From assembly GCF_002079055.1 (NCBI RefSeq), contig NC_047498.1:186001-250000 (forward strand): a stretch of DNA of 64,000 bases, read 5' to 3'. The stretch comes from Saccharomyces paradoxus (taxonomy: Eukaryota; Ascomycota; Saccharomycetes; Saccharomycetales; Saccharomycetaceae). The first letter of the stretch is position 1; each line of letters begins with the position of its first letter. The position numbers were made by a program, and so were the translations under genes. Shown here one piece after another: positions 52,444-62,287 of this stretch. The notes beneath the pieces were generated by a model. That model had not been told where the DNA came from. It made no database searches and saw only the letters and a list, made by a program, of their open reading frames with translations.

Positions 52444-52770
52444 CTATATTTTGTCATTAAACGCCTGTTTCCTGACCATTTCACGCACTACTTCTGATGG
52501 CACATAGAACGGGTTGTGTTTCTTTGTCTTTTTCGTGTTCTCATACTGTTCTTGGCTCTCGAACTTAATCTCCTGGCTTAGATTTATATTGAAGAACAAA
52601 AAATCCTCTATGTTGTCATTATTATCTTGTGATCCCATCTCAAACGGTTCAGAAAATGCGCTGCTCCCGAAGTCATCATACTGAAATTTATGTTTGCCTA
52701 CCTCATTATCCAAACCGATATTGGAAATGCTTCCAATAGCATCGCTACATTTATCATCAAGCATATCCAT
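52444..52770 (-). CDS. NRS1: NRS1 (YLR053C), short acidic protein, nitrogen-responsive Start regulator
   Basis: 108 aa from the ATG at 52770 (MDMLDDKCSDAIGSISNIGL), the length known in S. cerevisiae. Acidic and aromatic-rich (YDDFGSSAFSEPFEMGS, IEDFLFFNINLS), the composition of a transactivation segment, with a short basic C-terminal part (KKTKKHNPFYVP). From memory, YLR053C binds SBF and promotes Start in poor nitrogen and is a recently evolved gene found only in Saccharomyces. No older domain is visible. The intact full-length frame here supports it as a real gene. Convergent with IES3 across 143 bp. Confidence 0.85.
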   Translation of the reverse strand: MDMLDDKCSDAIGSISNIGLDNEVGKHKFQYDDFGSSAFSEPFEMGSQDNNDNIEDFLFFNINLSQEIKFESQEQYENTKKTKKHNPFYVPSEVVREMVRKQAFNDKI

Positions 52771-53064
52771 TAACTCCGTCTCGAGTTGTTCCGATGTGCA
52801 TCAACAAAAGGATTTACTACGACTATTTCATTTTGAGTTTTAAAAGGACGTGCATATGCACGTACATATATATGTGTATGTAGATACGTATTTATCACCA
52901 CTCCTTGCTGCTTAGAAGCTGCACATATTATGCATACATCTATCGTGATAGGATTGTGAGTTGGGGATGGAGATTTAATCATTTGAGCAACAACCGCATT
53001 TCTACTTTAGGCATCGAATTTCGCGCATCCCTACCCCTTACTAACAACACACTTTTTTTTAATA

Positions 53065-55239
53065 TTAATGACCCCGGTGGTCGTGATCGTAATCTTGATG
53101 ATAATCGCGATCATGATCACGTTCTTGGCCCTCATTATCGACCAATACTGGAGGTGAGTAGGCACACCGTTTATCTAAAAGGCTCATAATCGTAGTTTGA
53201 TCTCTCAAGATAGAATCGTACGTATCAACACCACCGTATCTACTTGTGGTAAATCTCAAAATATCTCCAGTGTTACCACGGTTCAAAACGTCAATGTGGT
53301 CCAATAGTTGCTCATATGGATTTGTTCGTGGGCGTGGCAGTGCTCCTCTATGAATATTGAACCGATGTTTAATTTTCCACATTTGGGATTCTAGTTCAGC
53401 ATAGTTCCGACGTCTTGCGTCCAGTGCTGACTGCGTCTTTGGTTCAACTTCGTAATATAATTGTCTATGTAAATCCTGGTATTCTTTGGCGAACATGAAG
53501 TGATTTGACCTCAATTGCAACTCCAGACTGCTTGTTGTATATGGTCTTTTCATATCATTCGATTTATCTTTACTCGATCTTTTAACAGAAAACCTCCTAA
53601 TGAAATGTGGCACAGCAACCACTCCAAATTTTTCTAAAGGTTTTATGGGCTTTGTTGAGCTTCTTTTGTCAATTCCAAGGCAAGAAAAGTCATCTTCATC
53701 AGCCAAATATTCATCTTCAAATGTATGTATTATATTATCAGGCAAATGTTTATCATCGTAGCCTGTATCCGCTTTAGTCGGAGATTTTGCTCGTTTTTGA
53801 CCACCAGATGTATTTGTGTCGCAGTTGCTAATGTATTCTGCACCTAAATACAACTTTTCTAAATCTGCTGGTAAAGCTGGATCATTAGCACCTAATGGAC
53901 TTGTCATCGAGAATCGTTGCGATAAACTTATAAAGGAACCTTCCTTTGCATTTTTGTCCACTCGGTTTATGTCTTCATCTTCATCCTTGCTATCACCATC
54001 ATTAAAATCTTGGCCATTATTAATTCCTGAACCAACGTTCATACCACCAACAATCCTGCCGTCCAACATTGACAACGCATGCTCACACCTTCCACCATTT
54101 ATAGATAGTCCACTCAAAGTCAGTAGCCTCGTATAAAATCCATATAGGAAATTTAAATTTGAGCAAGAAACACCATACTTTTTGGCCAAAATAATGGGCT
54201 GATGCAAAAGAATTTGAGCAGGATATTCGAATCGGTGGTAGAAACAATATGGCTCAAATGGTAAGGATAAATATTCCGGATGTTCATTTGCAGTGGAATT
54301 GATTAGTTGCAGCTTTTTGCTCTTACAATATTCCACAATCTTCCCAAAATTAATCTCTTCTTCTCCTTGTGATTTTACTTGCAAAAACCTAGTCATTTTG
54401 CTTCCACATTGTGCAAAACAAATTCCAAGCAGCTCTTTCACGAGATCTTTAAAAATAATTTCTGTAGATTTATTTTCCAACATTTTCTCATAATCAAATT
54501 GTTCATAGATGATAGAAAGGATGTTGAGTGAAATTTTTGGAATAAGCAGTTCCCACATTTTCAATGCCATTTTTTTTGGATCCAAAATCAGTTTAGATTT
54601 CATCCATTTGGCGACGGTCAATCCAAGAAGGAACCTGCTGACATTTGAGCCCTTGGTCCCTTGCAATTCCAACGAAGCCACTTTAGTGTTTTCCAGAATA
54701 ACCGGATTTGCTTCAAAATTAGCATCACAATAAGTTAGTCCCAAAGTGATTATGCATTGATCGTCGTTGACCAACGCATATGACCCAAGCGATAACTGTC
54801 TGCATTCGGCTTCGCACGAAATGGAAATGACGCATTTGCACTTCCCTCCGAAATAACTTATAGCCACAGGTTCCAGCTCACAACCAAAATCGGTACTAAT
54901 AAGCACAGTTGTAGTATCGCTTGTGAATTCAGACAGCAATCGACAAGTTGTTTCGAAAGATTGTAAGGAAATTGCAGACACTAACACAATGTCAATTGAA
55001 TACGTATTTGCACCGTTGTATTTCAATTTGGAAGGCAGCTCTTTGATATCCTTAGTGAAAATGTTTGGTGTGTAAAAATTGGCACCTAGCTTGGTCGATT
55101 TCCAGGCAACTAATTCGTCACTGGACACATATTGCGAAACCAATATTATAAAAGAGTTGCTTAAACTTAATCTCCATCCTAGAAATTGTGCTGCTGGTGT
55201 TTCTCCAACTGTCGAAAAAAAGAAAATTTATGTTTCCAT
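53065..55239 (-). pseudogene. OSW2: OSW2 (YLR054C), spore-wall protein; frame intact except TAA at codon 4
   Basis: Sporulation gene linked to outer spore wall assembly. From the ATG at 55239-55237 to the stop is exactly 725 codons (724 aa in S. cerevisiae), but the fourth codon is TAA (55230-55228): ATG GAA ACA TAA ATT TTC. The rest is open. No in-frame ATG lies between the stop and conserved sequence; the first in-frame codon of start type is TTG at 55143. The N-terminus (FSTVGETPAAQFLGWRLSLS) resembles a Rossmann nucleotide fold, and residues about 190-320 resemble the C-terminal ketopantoate-reductase domain, so I read it as a KPR-like protein. An Ndt80 site lies upstream. Alternatives: non-ATG start, stop read-through or a sequencing error. 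Confidence 0.75.
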
Positions 55240-55519
55240 CTATACGTTAGTAAATTTGCGTTCGAGCGTCGGTTTTTTTAAACTTATTTGCATACCTATT
55301 AAGCACGTTAATTGGTTTTCTTCCATAACTAATGCGAATTCTTACCTTCAAAAAAGAAAGAAAAGGCTTAGGAATACAGTTTGAACTAGTATTTGTATTG
55401 TACGTGTATTTATATCAGTGATTTCCTTAATATGAAGTGTATAATAACTCCATTCATTTTAGTCTTCATTCGAGTTTCGATAGTATATTCTACCTTTTTT
55501 TTCCCGGACCCTGAATTAC

Positions 55520-55529
55520 TGACACAAAA
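55520..55529. promoter_or_regulatory. Middle sporulation element (Ndt80 site) upstream of OSW2
   Basis: TGACACAAAA fits the MSE consensus YGNCACAAAA exactly. It lies about 285 bp upstream of the OSW2 ATG, in the 386-bp spacer to SPT8 (55240-55625), and fits mid-meiotic induction of spore-wall genes. Confidence 0.65.
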
Positions 55530-55549
55530 TGGAATGACTAGCAACATCG

Positions 55550-55573
55550 AAAAAAAAAAAAAAAAAAAAAAAA
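55550..55573. repeat. Poly(A)24 tract between OSW2 and SPT8
   Basis: 24 uninterrupted A residues on the plus strand, 21-44 bp beyond the MSE. Likely a nucleosome-excluding element of the OSW2 promoter, and prone to length variation. Confidence 0.8.
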
Positions 55574-55625
55574 TTCGGCTCTTAGGGTGTTTTATGATTA
55601 TGATTATGATTATTATTACAACTCG

Positions 55626-57395
55626 CTATTCTAAGTCTACATCGTAAATAAGGGTCGTGTCCGTGGAATTTCCCTGCCAGCCTCTATTGCCACTTGTACT
55701 TATTATAAATCTTGAAGTTGGGTCGAGGTATAAATTCGATATGATACCACCATGATGGCCCGGAACGATGAGGAACGGCACTTTAGAACTCTTTGTAGTC
55801 GGATTCGAAACAGCCACTGCAACTTCGACGTTGTACAATCTGATATTATCCCTCGATGCACACAGTAAATGTTTGTTATTAGGCATGGCTTTAACGCAGG
55901 AAACAGGTCCTGAAATGGACGGTAATTTCAAATTATGGATAGGTTTCGAGGGCATTTTCAAGTCAAACTGTTCCACACAAGCATTTCTTCTCCCTGCATA
56001 CACATGATCACCATCTACACTCCAACATGCGGACAGACACCACGGTGGGACGCCCGGACCTCTTTCCAGAGACAACGCTGGCGACTGCGTCATGCGTCGA
56101 TCCCAAATATACATGGAACCATTCAATCCCGAGGTCATAAAAACAGATTCGTCATAGACTATATTCAAAGATTCTTGGGATATCTGTTCTTTGTTTTCTT
56201 CACCACGAGAACTATCACCCGTATCAACGGGTTCCTTGCCAACATCTTGCTTTTCATCTTCGTCTTCGTCGCCAAACAGAGAGTCCATGTCATCATCTAC
56301 ATTTCCATTCTCTTTACCGCTATTAACGTTACTGGACACATCCACAGAGGAATAAAGCGGGCGCATTTCCAAGGATGACAATTCAGATCTCGATTTTTTA
56401 AATTCATTAACTATGTCACCCGTTTGCAAGTCCCATTCCAAAAGACGTTTGTCCCAGGAACCACTCAGAAACCTGTCCTCTTGACCGTTTAACCTTAATA
56501 TATTGACAATTTGATTGTGTCCATTCCTGCCCTTGAAATAGTGCGCAATGCTTCCCTCCATGTAGCGAACACCCTGCATGGTAATCCCACCATTCTGTAA
56601 CCCGCTAAGTATAAAGAGGCACTCGCTCTGGACCTCTAGAGAGTGAACGGGACTTACTTTAGGCTCGTAATCCGTTTTATTGGCGGAAAGTTTCATTTCT
56701 GATCTTTTCTGCGGGATCTCGTTTTCCCAGTACGACTGCAAGATACCCGCATTCTGAATAGACTCAGCCAACGAATGTTTCTGCAGGATCGTTAGAGACA
56801 GTTTCCCCTCAAGGGTATTCAGCAAGTCGTACTTCCTGATATATCCGTCGCTACCTCCCAGAAACAGGTACTTAAGACCCCTGGACACGGCCAGAGCATT
56901 GACGTGCGTCTGAATGGGTATGGCTGCCGTGGGGTAGATATTGTACGAATCCGCGATCTGCGCAGCGTGCAACATGTGCTTATAGTACTCATAAACCTCT
57001 CCATTAGTGGAGCCTTCGTGTGTAGAGGAAGAAGCCTCCCGTGACCCCACTCCTCCATCAACGTCAATCAATTTCACATCCTCGGATCCAATCTTAGTAA
57101 CAGAATCAACGCTGTCGCCAGCGGTAGGTTTTTGGTCTGCTTGCTGGTCATTCATCGGCGTAGCAGTTTTATCCGCTTTTGCGGCATCATCCTCACCATC
57201 TTCCTCTTCCTGTTCGTCGTCTTCATCATCATCATCATCGTCATCATCATCATCATCCTCTTCATCCTCACCACCGTCATCATTCCTCTCGAGGTCCTGC
57301 TTGGAGTCGTTTTCCAGCCCACTCAGCATCTCTTCGTCATCCTCCTCATCATCCACCACCTGGTTGTTAATTAAAATATCGTCAACCTCGTCCAT
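55626..57395 (-). CDS. SPT8: SPT8 (YLR055C), SAGA subunit, WD40 protein
   Basis: SAGA coactivator subunit that binds TBP and controls its loading on promoters. The ATG at 57395-57393 (MDEVDDILINNQVVDDEEDD) gives 589 aa; I recall 602 in S. cerevisiae, the difference plausibly in the acidic run. Residues 1-85 are extremely acidic, with a microsatellite-encoded Asp/Glu tract. WD40 repeats fill about 140-589 (LFLGGSDGYIRKYDLL, FLSGSWDKRLLEWDLQ, FMTSGLNGSMYIWDRR, LLCASRDNIRLYNVE), with a second acidic insert near 370. The upstream in-frame extension begins at a non-conserved ATG-less stretch and is not part of the gene. Confidence 0.96.
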   Translation of the reverse strand: MDEVDDILINNQVVDDEEDDEEMLSGLENDSKQDLERNDDGGEDEEDDDDDDDDDDDEDDEQEEEDGEDDAAKADKTATPMNDQQADQKPTAGDSVDSVTKIGSEDVKLIDVDGGVGSREASSSTHEGSTNGEVYEYYKHMLHAAQIADSYNIYPTAAIPIQTHVNALAVSRGLKYLFLGGSDGYIRKYDLLNTLEGKLSLTILQKHSLAESIQNAGILQSYWENEIPQKRSEMKLSANKTDYEPKVSPVHSLEVQSECLFILSGLQNGGITMQGVRYMEGSIAHYFKGRNGHNQIVNILRLNGQEDRFLSGSWDKRLLEWDLQTGDIVNEFKKSRSELSSLEMRPLYSSVDVSSNVNSGKENGNVDDDMDSLFGDEDEDEKQDVGKEPVDTGDSSRGEENKEQISQESLNIVYDESVFMTSGLNGSMYIWDRRMTQSPALSLERGPGVPPWCLSACWSVDGDHVYAGRRNACVEQFDLKMPSKPIHNLKLPSISGPVSCVKAMPNNKHLLCASRDNIRLYNVEVAVAVSNPTTKSSKVPFLIVPGHHGGIISNLYLDPTSRFIISTSGNRGWQGNSTDTTLIYDVDLE

Positions 57396-57757
57396 TTCGT
57401 AAAAGAAGAAAAAAAAAAACTGAGCCTTTAGTATGCTACAGTTACCGCTACAGCCTTTTGTAGCCTGGCACTTGAAACGCACTACGCTATAATAAATGAT
57501 GTGTCTATTATGCCGTAATTGTTCCTGAAAGGGTTTCTTGGCATCTCTACGTACAGAGTGACATATGTCTTGGGGCATGAATCAAAATAGCTTAGGGTAC
57601 TACCACCATTTTTCATTCCTTAGCCAAAAGAAGAAAACCTGAAAAACTAAAACGAAAAAACCGCGAAACGACGCTTTTTTTATTGCGATTGTCGGGCATC
57701 GCAAGTTACGACGCGTTGTCCCTTGCATCGTCGCCGTGTGGCACGACGCATTGCGAG

Positions 57758-57826
57758 CTAAACGACCGGCATCGGCGCCCGGGGCAGACCACCCGAAAAC
57801 TCCCGGGCGTTATTTCGGTCGTTTAG
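57758..57826. repeat. Nested GC-rich inverted repeats upstream of ERG3
   Basis: CTAAACGACCG (57758-57768) pairs perfectly with CGGTCGTTTAG (57816-57826). Inside it CGCCCGGG (57776-57783) pairs with CCCGGGCG (57802-57809). Together they could form a two-stage hairpin with an 18-nt loop, or bind a dimeric factor. Confidence 0.8.
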
Positions 57827-57850
57827 TTGCGGCCCAGGGCAACCCGGGTG

Positions 57851-57896
57851 TATACGAGGCCGATGGCTGCGATAAACGAAAACGCAGGCTCGTATA
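57851..57896. promoter_or_regulatory. Two sterol response elements upstream of ERG3
   Basis: TATACGA (57851-57857) and TCGTATA (57890-57896) are the Upc2/Ecm22 core in opposite orientations, 259-304 bp before the ERG3 ATG. Sterol-depletion induction of ERG3 through these factors is established in S. cerevisiae. Confidence 0.75.
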
Positions 57897-58154
57897 AGTG
57901 GCACAATAGAAGGTGAAGAAGAACAGCAGGTGCATTGAAACCAAAGGTTCAGCAGCGATCGGGTATTGTTGTTGCTGCTATTATGTAACGGTCGAAAGCA
58001 ACATCGCGGTATATATTAGACGAGCATTTCTATCTTTTCTTATCAATTAGTTCATTCATTGCATCTTGTCTGGTTGTTTGAACTGACTGCACAAGAGGTC
58101 AGTTTATTGCATTTACAAAAAAATAATATAAAAATATTCGTCTAGATTTAAGAT

Positions 58155-59252
58155 ATGGATTTGGTCTTGGAAGTCGCTGACCATTATGTCTTTGACGACT
58201 TGTACGCTAAAGTTCTGCCCACTACGCTGGCAGCCAATATTCCTGCCAAATGGCAGAATTTGTTAGGTTTGAACGGTGGGTTCAGCAATTCTACGATTTT
58301 GCAGGAGACTTTGAACTCCAAGAATGCTGTCAAAGAATGTAGGAAGTTCTACGGGCAGGTTCCATTCCTGTTTGATATGACAACGACGTCTTTTGCATCG
58401 CTTTTGCCCCGTTCCAGCATCTTGAGAGAATTTCTCTCACTATGGGTTATTGTTACGATCTTTGGTTTACTGCTTTACTTATTCACGGCTAGTCTCAGCT
58501 ACGTCTTTGTCTTCGACAAGTCGATCTTCAACCATCCTCGTTACTTGAAGAATCAAATGGCAATGGAAATCAAGTTGGCTGTCAGTGCTATCCCATGGAT
58601 GTCAATGTTGACAGCTCCATGGTTTGTCATGGAATTGAACGGTCACTCCAAACTTTACATGAAAATCGACTATGAAAACCACGGAGTAAGGAAGCTCATT
58701 ATCGAGTACTTTACTTTCATCTTTTTCACGGATTGTGGTGTCTACTTAGCCCACAGATGGTTGCATTGGCCAAGAGTGTACCGTGCTCTGCACAAGCCTC
58801 ATCACAAGTGGTTGGTCTGCACACCTTTCGCATCCCATTCTTTCCATCCTGTAGACGGGTTTTTGCAATCCATTTCGTACCACATTTACCCATTGATTCT
58901 ACCATTACACAAGGTTTCTTATTTGATTCTGTTCACTTTTGTTAACTTCTGGACTGTCATGATCCATGATGGTCAATACCTATCAAACAATCCTGCCGTG
59001 AACGGTACTGCGTGCCACACGGTCCACCATTTGTACTTCAACTACAACTACGGTCAGTTCACCACACTATGGGATAGACTAGGTGGCTCTTACCGTAGAC
59101 CCGATGACTCATTGTTTGATCCTAAATTAAGAGACTCTAAGGAGACCTGGGATGCCCAAGTTAAGGAAGTCGAACATTTCATCAAGGAGGTCGAAGGTGA
59201 TGATAATGACAGAGTTTACGAAAACGATCCAAATACCAAGAAAAATAACTGA
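58155..59252 (+). CDS. ERG3: ERG3 (YLR056W), C-5 sterol desaturase
   Basis: ER membrane di-iron oxygenase that introduces the C5-C6 double bond in episterol on the way to ergosterol. The 365-aa length equals the known enzyme. The three histidine boxes that bind iron are intact: HRWLH from residue 200, HKPHH from 213 and HTVHH from 288. Hydrophobic segments lie at about 97-120 ([17 protein letters not shown]), 146-165 and 235-260. The C-terminus KKNN fits a KKXX ER-retrieval signal. The ATG is at 58155. Confidence 0.98.
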   Translation: MDLVLEVADHYVFDDLYAKVLPTTLAANIPAKWQNLLGLNGGFSNSTILQETLNSKNAVKECRKFYGQVPFLFDMTTTSFASLLPRSSILREFLSLWVIVTIFGLLLYLFTASLSYVFVFDKSIFNHPRYLKNQMAMEIKLAVSAIPWMSMLTAPWFVMELNGHSKLYMKIDYENHGVRKLIIEYFTFIFFTDCGVYLAHRWLHWPRVYRALHKPHHKWLVCTPFASHSFHPVDGFLQSISYHIYPLILPLHKVSYLILFTFVNFWTVMIHDGQYLSNNPAVNGTACHTVHHLYFNYNYGQFTTLWDRLGGSYRRPDDSLFDPKLRDSKETWDAQVKEVEHFIKEVEGDDNDRVYENDPNTKKNN

Positions 59253-59607
59253 ACACAGTTTTTTTTTGTTTGTCTCATAAATCTTTTTTTTTTTTCTTTC
59301 ACGTTCAAGAACTTTCACACAACGAATAACATTTAAATATTTATATACACACATACACGTTTTAAGGTACGCATATCATTATGATGTACATCTCATTTAT
59401 TTGCAATCTGCGCTGTTCGTATATTAGATTTTTTGCGCCCATTTAATGGCTCTTTTTCCTAATCTAGTGAAAAAAAAAATAGAGAATCGAAGAGTTGGAA
59501 AATTTGAGCACAGGCAAAAGGGAAGCTGAAAGCTTCGAAATGTTCAAAATTCAAGAGAAACGCAAATAGTATTAGAAAAAGCACCATTACCCTATAAGCA
59601 TAACCTT
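59253..59607. other. Intergenic, ERG3 3' region and MNL2 promoter
   Basis: 355 bp, AT-rich with two T-runs just past ERG3. Nothing further recognised. Confidence 0.5.
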
Positions 59608-62157
59608 ATGTCCATAGCACGATTAGTATACTCTCTTTTCAGAAGAGTACGATCGGTTCTCTTACTTTTCATTACCATATCGCTATTATTTTATTATACG
59701 TTCCAGAATGAAATCGACATCTTGAATTCGTATGCTTTAAACGATTCATTACCGTCTATAAACAATTATGAGCACAACATAGAGGACTCTTCGAAGCTGG
59801 ATTCTCCAGACCCATATTCAGTCAGTTCTGATCGAATAGCCACTGACAAGGAAAACAGCAATGTCGTTGTGGATTTGTCAGATCCAGCTACGTTAAGAGA
59901 AAAAAACAAGTACTTCCCCTTGCTCTTAAGGGAATCGTCTGACCAGATTGGTTCGAATTTGCCAATTTCGTCTCTGTTGACATATAAGGAAAAGTATCCC
60001 GTCTTGTTTGAATACTCATCACCTTCTCTAGCTCCTATAAGCCAGAATGACATTCATAAAATACAGCCGACAATGCAATTACCTCCAGATAGTGACATGA
60101 TAAAACAGATAAAGGACATCTTCATGAAATCATGGGACCAAGAACAGTTGCTTCTAAAAAGTAACCTAAGAAGGGAATCCACTTGGCCCATAGAACTAAC
60201 TGATTCTTTAGATACGTTGTATCTATGCGGTGAAACGAAACTTTTCCAAGATTCCGTTAATATAATAGAAGATTTTGACTTTCGAGTACCCCCGTCAGCA
60301 ATGGAAATAATTGATATCCCTGACATCACTACTCGTGTCCTAGAAGGGTTACTTTCTGCTTACGAATTATCAATGGATAAAAGATTACTTAACAAAGCAA
60401 AACAAGTTGCCGATTTCATATTAAGATCGTTTGATACCCCTAATAGAATCCCCATTTTGAAATATTTTTGGAAATCTGATCTGAGAAACAGATTTCCAGA
60501 CCGTACTGCTCCATCAGGTCAATTGACCACTATGTCACTCGCTTTTATTAGGTTGTCACAGTTAACCCGCTTGAGTAAGTATTTTGACGCTGTAGAAAGA
60601 GTTTTCACCACTATACGTCAATCGTATAACGAATTTGACGTGGATTTTATGTTACCTGACGTTGTTGATGCTTCTGGTTGCCAGTTATTAACTCAAGAGG
60701 AAATTGAAAATGGTGCACACATAAAGGGATCCAGCATCATGAAAAGTATTAATGAAAATTTCAAGTTCGTGCACTGTCAGCAGTTAGGGAAATTCTTAAA
60801 GCCTCCGATAAATGAGAACAACCTTCAGACACAATCTCAATACCAGGCTTATGGAATTAATGAAAAAACGGTGCCAATTTTGGAGAATCTATTCAAAATT
60901 AATGATCTTTTCCAATCCTCTTACGATATCCTAGATGGTTCAAGCATAAATACTAATGCTGCCACGAGCGATCCCAATATCAACTCAGATGCAGAAGCTG
61001 GTGGCAAAATAATTGAGAAAAGAAACTTTAAAGACGGTACTAAAAAGGATTCGACAAAAAACATCCTAAGCGATAAATCAGTAATAGACTCGCAAATGTT
61101 TTTTACAAATTTTATCAGTCACATTTTCAAATTTATGACGTTTCAACCGATGTTCCCCAAGCAATCGGGAAACAAAAGGGTGAAATTTCTAAATTCCATT
61201 TTAACAAAATCTCAATTCATGCCCGCAACTAACGAGTTAGATGTCACCATAAGAAGATCTTACGATGTGTCATCAAACTCATGCAGACTCGGCGGCATTC
61301 TAGGTTTAAGTTCACGTATTCCCCACCACGGCGGAACCAACAGCAAGTACATTTTACCATCGTCATTATTGGAAATGAGCGAAATAATAACACAAAGTTG
61401 TTTTGCGCTAATGAAGGAGTTCGACGGGCTGATCCCTCAAAGATTTGAATTGGATCCATGCGCTGATGGGACTAATGAGAATTGTGAGTTTGACGGTGAA
61501 GCTAAATCGCGAATGATTGTCAACGGCGAATATGAGACCTTTGAAAATGACCAGGTTGTCGGGATCAAAGTTTCGAATTATGGTAGAGGTGGGAGTGGTG
61601 AGAAAGCTAAGAGAAATTTAATAGTCAGAAATGGGGTAACAGAGACTCAAAACACTAAAGATGATACGGTTGAAAACGCGAAATCCGTTACTGCAATAGA
61701 CGGCGGCGAAATAACACAGATACGTAGGGTTTTTACGCTTGGTAAGAATATCAAACCGCACGTTACAACAGACGATATTGTGGATTCTCAGTGGAAAAAC
61801 CATCCGGACTGGCCGTTTTGGGTAAACAAAGTGGAATCCAGAAGATTACTGGATTCGAATCTGATCGAATCTATATTCTATATGTACAGAATTAGCGGAG
61901 AACAAAAATGGAGAAGCATGGGTAAGCAGTCATTTGGAATTTTAATACAAGAATTGATGAAGCTAAACAGTGGTGCCAAAGGATTATGGCAAGTGAAGGA
62001 ATTTTACGAAAACGGCGAAAAGGTGAACAGTTATTTACCTAGCTATTGGTTCTCCAGAACATTGAAATATTACTTGCTATTATTTAGCGATGGTGATGAG
62101 GTTTGCCTAGACAAATTTATCCTAACTCAAGGAGGCCATATAATCAAAAAGAAATGA
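59608..62157 (+). CDS. MNL2: MNL2 (YLR057W), putative alpha-mannosidase-like protein (GH47)
   Basis: GH47-family protein implicated in ER-associated degradation of glycoproteins. The 849-aa length equals the known protein. A type II membrane anchor lies at residues 16-34 (SVLLLFITISLLFYYTF), so the rest faces the lumen. GH47 features include WPIELTDSLDTLYLCGETKL near 190, GLLSAYELSMDKRLLNKAKQ near 247, and RRLLDSNLIESIFYMYRISG near 750. A long insert at about 450-500 (SDAEAGGKIIEKRNF) is low complexity. The family's usual disordered middle is retained; I cannot tell by eye whether all catalytic acids are present. Confidence 0.93.
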   Translation: MSIARLVYSLFRRVRSVLLLFITISLLFYYTFQNEIDILNSYALNDSLPSINNYEHNIEDSSKLDSPDPYSVSSDRIATDKENSNVVVDLSDPATLREKNKYFPLLLRESSDQIGSNLPISSLLTYKEKYPVLFEYSSPSLAPISQNDIHKIQPTMQLPPDSDMIKQIKDIFMKSWDQEQLLLKSNLRRESTWPIELTDSLDTLYLCGETKLFQDSVNIIEDFDFRVPPSAMEIIDIPDITTRVLEGLLSAYELSMDKRLLNKAKQVADFILRSFDTPNRIPILKYFWKSDLRNRFPDRTAPSGQLTTMSLAFIRLSQLTRLSKYFDAVERVFTTIRQSYNEFDVDFMLPDVVDASGCQLLTQEEIENGAHIKGSSIMKSINENFKFVHCQQLGKFLKPPINENNLQTQSQYQAYGINEKTVPILENLFKINDLFQSSYDILDGSSINTNAATSDPNINSDAEAGGKIIEKRNFKDGTKKDSTKNILSDKSVIDSQMFFTNFISHIFKFMTFQPMFPKQSGNKRVKFLNSILTKSQFMPATNELDVTIRRSYDVSSNSCRLGGILGLSSRIPHHGGTNSKYILPSSLLEMSEIITQSCFALMKEFDGLIPQRFELDPCADGTNENCEFDGEAKSRMIVNGEYETFENDQVVGIKVSNYGRGGSGEKAKRNLIVRNGVTETQNTKDDTVENAKSVTAIDGGEITQIRRVFTLGKNIKPHVTTDDIVDSQWKNHPDWPFWVNKVESRRLLDSNLIESIFYMYRISGEQKWRSMGKQSFGILIQELMKLNSGAKGLWQVKEFYENGEKVNSYLPSYWFSRTLKYYLLLFSDGDEVCLDKFILTQGGHIIKKK

Positions 62158-62287
62158 AGTTAACGTTAGAAATATCGTACGCACATACATACATACACGT
62201 ACATATATACATAATGAGAAGAGGAGAAAATGAATACTTATACAGTAATGTTTATTTTTGGAATTAAGTTTTGTTGTGATGATTATT

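Larger units (their letters stand above)
57396..58154. other. Divergent SPT8/ERG3 promoter
   Basis: 759 bp. The middle (57690-57860) is unusually GC-rich for this genome and carries nested inverted repeats and two sterol response elements, listed separately. Downstream, an A/T-rich leader precedes ERG3. No gene is visible inside. Confidence 0.6.

Noticed and set aside
56819-57402. Several long frames over the SPT8 acidic repeat (Ser, His or Ile runs)
   Set aside because: They are the other frames of a CAT/CTC triplet repeat coding for Asp/Glu in SPT8.
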